A stretch of 64,000 bases of DNA from positions 620,001-684,000 of the forward strand of contig CAXXHC010000004.1 in assembly GCA_963663525.2 (NCBI GenBank), written 5' to 3'. Under the pieces are notes generated by a model. The model ran no database searches and was not told the origin of the DNA. It saw nothing but the letters and a program-made list of their open reading frames with translations. Of this stretch, positions 63,601-64,000 are shown piece by piece; position 1 is the stretch's first letter; each line of letters opens with the position of its first letter. The translations under genes and the position numbers were made by a program. Source of the DNA: G963663525 sp963663525 (GTDB taxonomy: Bacteria; Myxococcota_A; SURF-8; G963663525).

Positions 63601-64000
63601 GCCCGACGGCGCGACCTGCCCGGCAGGGTATCCGGGAAGCTGCGACGAAGAACCGGGACGCTACGCCGACCGGGAAACGTTGCATCACTTGGAATTGACC
63701 TACGATTTCGAAATGATGCGCCACGAAGTTACGCAGGACGAATGGGAAGTGGCCTTCGGGACCAATCCCAGTTATTACGGACCCAATGGTGACGGTGCAG
63801 ACTGTGGCGGCGATTGTCCGGTGGAGCGTGTGGACTGGTACGAAGCGCTGGCCTACGCCAACTGGTTGTCCCAGCGTGACGGATTTACGCCATGCTACAA
63901 CCTGGATACCTGTACGGGTACTGTCGGTGCGGGCTGCACGACGTCGGAAAACGTTTGCCAGACCGGCACTTACGCCTGCACGGTGGTGCTTAACGGCGTT
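57605..64000 (+). CDS. Giant lipoprotein (more than 2132 aa, cut by right edge) with FGE-like C-terminal domain
   Basis: The frame is open from ATG 57605 to the end of the window. In order: lipobox LLLAAGC (Cys 25), an acidic linker (about 79-125), an ASH-like domain, two carboxypeptidase-regulatory-like domains (about 240-290 and 572-655), a Big_5-type Ig domain (about 656-772, RFSEAMNPAML), a long Cys-rich stretch (about 795-1130), two laminin/EGF-like modules (CDCHIGYDGDLCDQC, CTCYNGYEGGTCDTC) and thrombospondin-3-like calcium repeats (about 1362-1985, DSDGIGDVCD). From about 1985 a formylglycine-generating-enzyme/SUMF1-like domain begins (AGSFWMGSPDG, MMRHEVTQDEW, VERVDWYEALAYANWLS). The domain is incomplete, so its catalytic Cys cannot be judged. 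Confidence 0.85.
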   Translation, partial: MKYRKAFDPRFLAAAVLCLLLAAGCTLSYERDEGTTGCQDGAKTCQGNLKMVCVNGGWTLSKDCSDDGQVCQEGACVDPADGDEDDIDNDDPTESDVDDDLDFVDVDDTTMDADPEPEEEQEEEVAPNPSIMALTPGISFGSQPASTEWQTKTIVLFNNGNLPVYVNQPVFTETGYFSVQYDFTVKKQVDPTDTLIVTAKWKPSVNLDASVKFVWYPVGDETTSQIDISVQGTVTQPGQSFTGVVYSVDEDGESRQEKLLSGVSVQIQGVTETAVTNNSGVFSFATLESGLGERWIMINGFGAQNGPYSSRYELVDFSTTPSRLISLSPIATGTNPADAGDGNHPVDGLDGANVEVDPDGVATEERRKDGSILLGFGRMALESLPLSFGDTEGIPFDLLYVYPDNVKFTPAARLTVPSTTWTVAEDASIRAYRLVTNGVTFESSWSDVGPMVYDPQSQSWGFADQGGLPGGGVFVFVLESLVTYHVTLEVKEDGTRAPWATALRMFPPPYTILGAASGDGKFYHDVQAAAGVPLVMGAYKDNLLDGTFVSNQVILDEITDVTFPVLNLGGEETGSVAGLVRIGAEEVCSGCTVAINSGNRVNRMQTDESGRFHVDDVPAGEVTATAFSLDGLRSVSKTETLEDGGLALFDFLLPTEDTRPPVVVGSLPSNGQQRVSPGVVLRVRFSEAMNPAMLSATNVKLFKIVDTNRQAVTGTISHENDVQTLLFTPDAPLSLGYDFSLELGTGLSDANGVALADAVTILFRTQAPDCSASGTTCNAGIWNFSSHTCTTMALDGVSCDDEIACTENDTCDDGTCVGTPNHSLCNDDLDCTDDLCVAATGCSFPIFQDKCVIDETCYDDGDVPENNECVLCDADFPRRWTNKANGTLCGEDEKDQCVSGTCQDCFDAAGCTDLEDDGLECSEPSCGGGYFCMHNLLAHQNETCTDDNLFCTKDLCGMDGECHHEELNDDTCLIDSTCYNEGETTDADGCLICRPSEETHEASYNNDVICQNSDDENPCTDNLCKQGVCEFIDNDTNHCDDDLSCTTTSCVEGDCHVDTIHTGCLIDETCVTTGTLQGSSGDAVCNECNPELSNTDWSAISESTTCDDANACSYGDQCGEGMCKGTEYTCPEHSDCDGEGGCDCHIGYDGDLCDQCAEDYTGYPNCVPIGEYVEVELAFTGFGKMDVDLVWILPVGTTCNEGSITADDTCLVPGGNGTVRMQTTSVAEAGTEESVQHIEPPAGTYTIRAIFDENCPENEGLDPTCIFTPLEETELTVTFKVDGEVSKQYSGVLMRNKGDVIEWQWVRGSDAWEDPTLITDLCDPDPCNNHGDCNDQTGACTCYNGYEGGTCDTCAESYTGYPNCGPDPDDDGIPFFDATNPCTGGNTTDCNDNCPDDSNTNQEDMDSDGIGDVCDPDRDGDGLNNDVETNSGTYTNATDTGTDPDNADSDNDSYNDGWEVDNGYDPTDPYDNPGRDPDEDGIYNGDGSNRCTGGNTTDCDDNCPNDYNPNQEDMDLDGFGDVCDPDRDADGVLNGDGSNPCTGGNTTDCNDNCPDDSNTNQEDMDSDGIGDVCDPDRDGDGLNNDVETNTGTYTSATDTGTDPDNADSDNDSYNDGWEVDNGYDPTDPYDNPGRDPDEDGIYNGDGSNRCTGGNTTDCDDNCPNDYNPNQEDMDLDGVGDVCDTDRDADGVLNGDGSNPCTGGNNTDCDDNCPNDSNPDQEDMDSDGIGDVCDPDRDGDGLDNDVETNTGTYTNATDTGTDPDNADSDNDGYDDGWEVDNGYDPTDNADNPDADPDDDGISSGDGTNRCTGGNTIDCDDNCPNDYNPDQIDSDGNNVGDICDDEEITVTYPNASTKWVAGQSNTQVEWSGASGSVYVDIYLNGLRKGEYHGPTANDGVADRGQALLLEWQPATGYRLLVIDADGNIGWSEEFEVIVDPDADGVLNGDGSNPCTGGNTTDCDDNCPLDYNPGQEDWDGDGIGDVCDVWMSLQAGSFWMGSPDGATCPAGYPGSCDEEPGRYADRETLHHLELTYDFEMMRHEVTQDEWEVAFGTNPSYYGPNGDGADCGGDCPVERVDWYEALAYANWLSQRDGFTPCYNLDTCTGTVGAGCTTSENVCQTGTYACTVVLNGV
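61742..63120 (+). repeat. Three in-frame 477-bp tandem repeats of thrombospondin-3-like modules
   Basis: The same landmarks recur at exactly 477-bp steps: NPCTGGN at 61742, 62219 and 62696, and the DNGYDPTD codons at 61985, 62462 and 62939. Units 1 and 2 are nearly identical over long stretches, which indicates recent duplication or gene conversion. Each unit (159 codons) contains D-rich calcium-binding TSP3 motifs. A partial further unit lies near 63415-63560. Confidence 0.88.

Overview
The window comes from a Gram-negative bacterium with moderately high GC. It carries lipid A/Kdo genes (lpxK, waaA), the lipoprotein acyltransferase lgt, a lytic transglycosylase, a type IV pilin-like protein and many Cys-anchored lipoproteins. 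Very large lipoproteins with an acidic (D/E-rich) linker after the lipobox, Cys-rich GCET/NCGSC repeats and thrombospondin-3-like calcium repeats suggest the myxobacterial/deltaproteobacterial part of the tree or a related uncultured phylum. This placement is inference; there is no rRNA gene here. Two ion-pumping redox complexes (complex I and Rnf) and a UGA-encoded selenocysteine peroxiredoxin point to an anaerobic or facultative energy metabolism.

Layout. 1-9178 (minus strand): a partial DUF1848 gene, a lytic transglycosylase with a clear sigma-70-type promoter, a large membrane protein, lpxK, waaA and a membrane-anchored lipase-like hydrolase. 9179-10072: a gene-free stretch filled with small inverted-repeat elements, one nested inside another. 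10073-10675: a selenocysteine peroxiredoxin with its recoding hairpin. 11390-13908: an ABC transporter of MacB/LolCDE type whose permease carries a histidine-rich loop, plus a DUF6788 gene. 14411-14824: a pilin-like protein. 15505-18489: an IS91-type transposase with two tyrosine-recombinase genes, one lacking its catalytic residues, bracketed by two copies of a 213-bp miniature element. 19024-19591: two small Cys-rich lipoproteins. 19991-29915: nuoEFG-JKLMN, part of complex I. 29992-32101: pgeF and the small DUF1638 and DUF2173 genes. 32672-40761: apbE, an RseC-like gene and rnfC-D-G-E-A-B, with two lipoprotein genes inserted between rnfC and rnfD. 40783-45107: a PLP enzyme, an outer-membrane-like protein, a DUF1460 protein, a lipoprotein and lgt. 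45365-52123: a 2252-residue repeat lipoprotein. 53563-57514: a translationally coupled sigma factor / membrane protein / caspase-like protease operon. 57605-right edge: a lipoprotein of more than 2132 residues with internal 477-bp tandem repeats and a formylglycine-generating-enzyme-like domain.

How it fits together. Complex I and Rnf exchange electrons between NADH, quinone and ferredoxin and build an ion gradient; ApbE attaches the covalent FMN to Rnf subunits. Lgt acylates the lipoproteins that make up a notable share of the window. The most unusual items are the selenoprotein peroxiredoxin, three related or nested families of miniature inverted-repeat elements with preserved target-site duplications, the paired active/inactive recombinases with an IS91 transposase, the lipoproteins inside rnf, and the sigma/membrane/caspase operon next to a giant lipoprotein.
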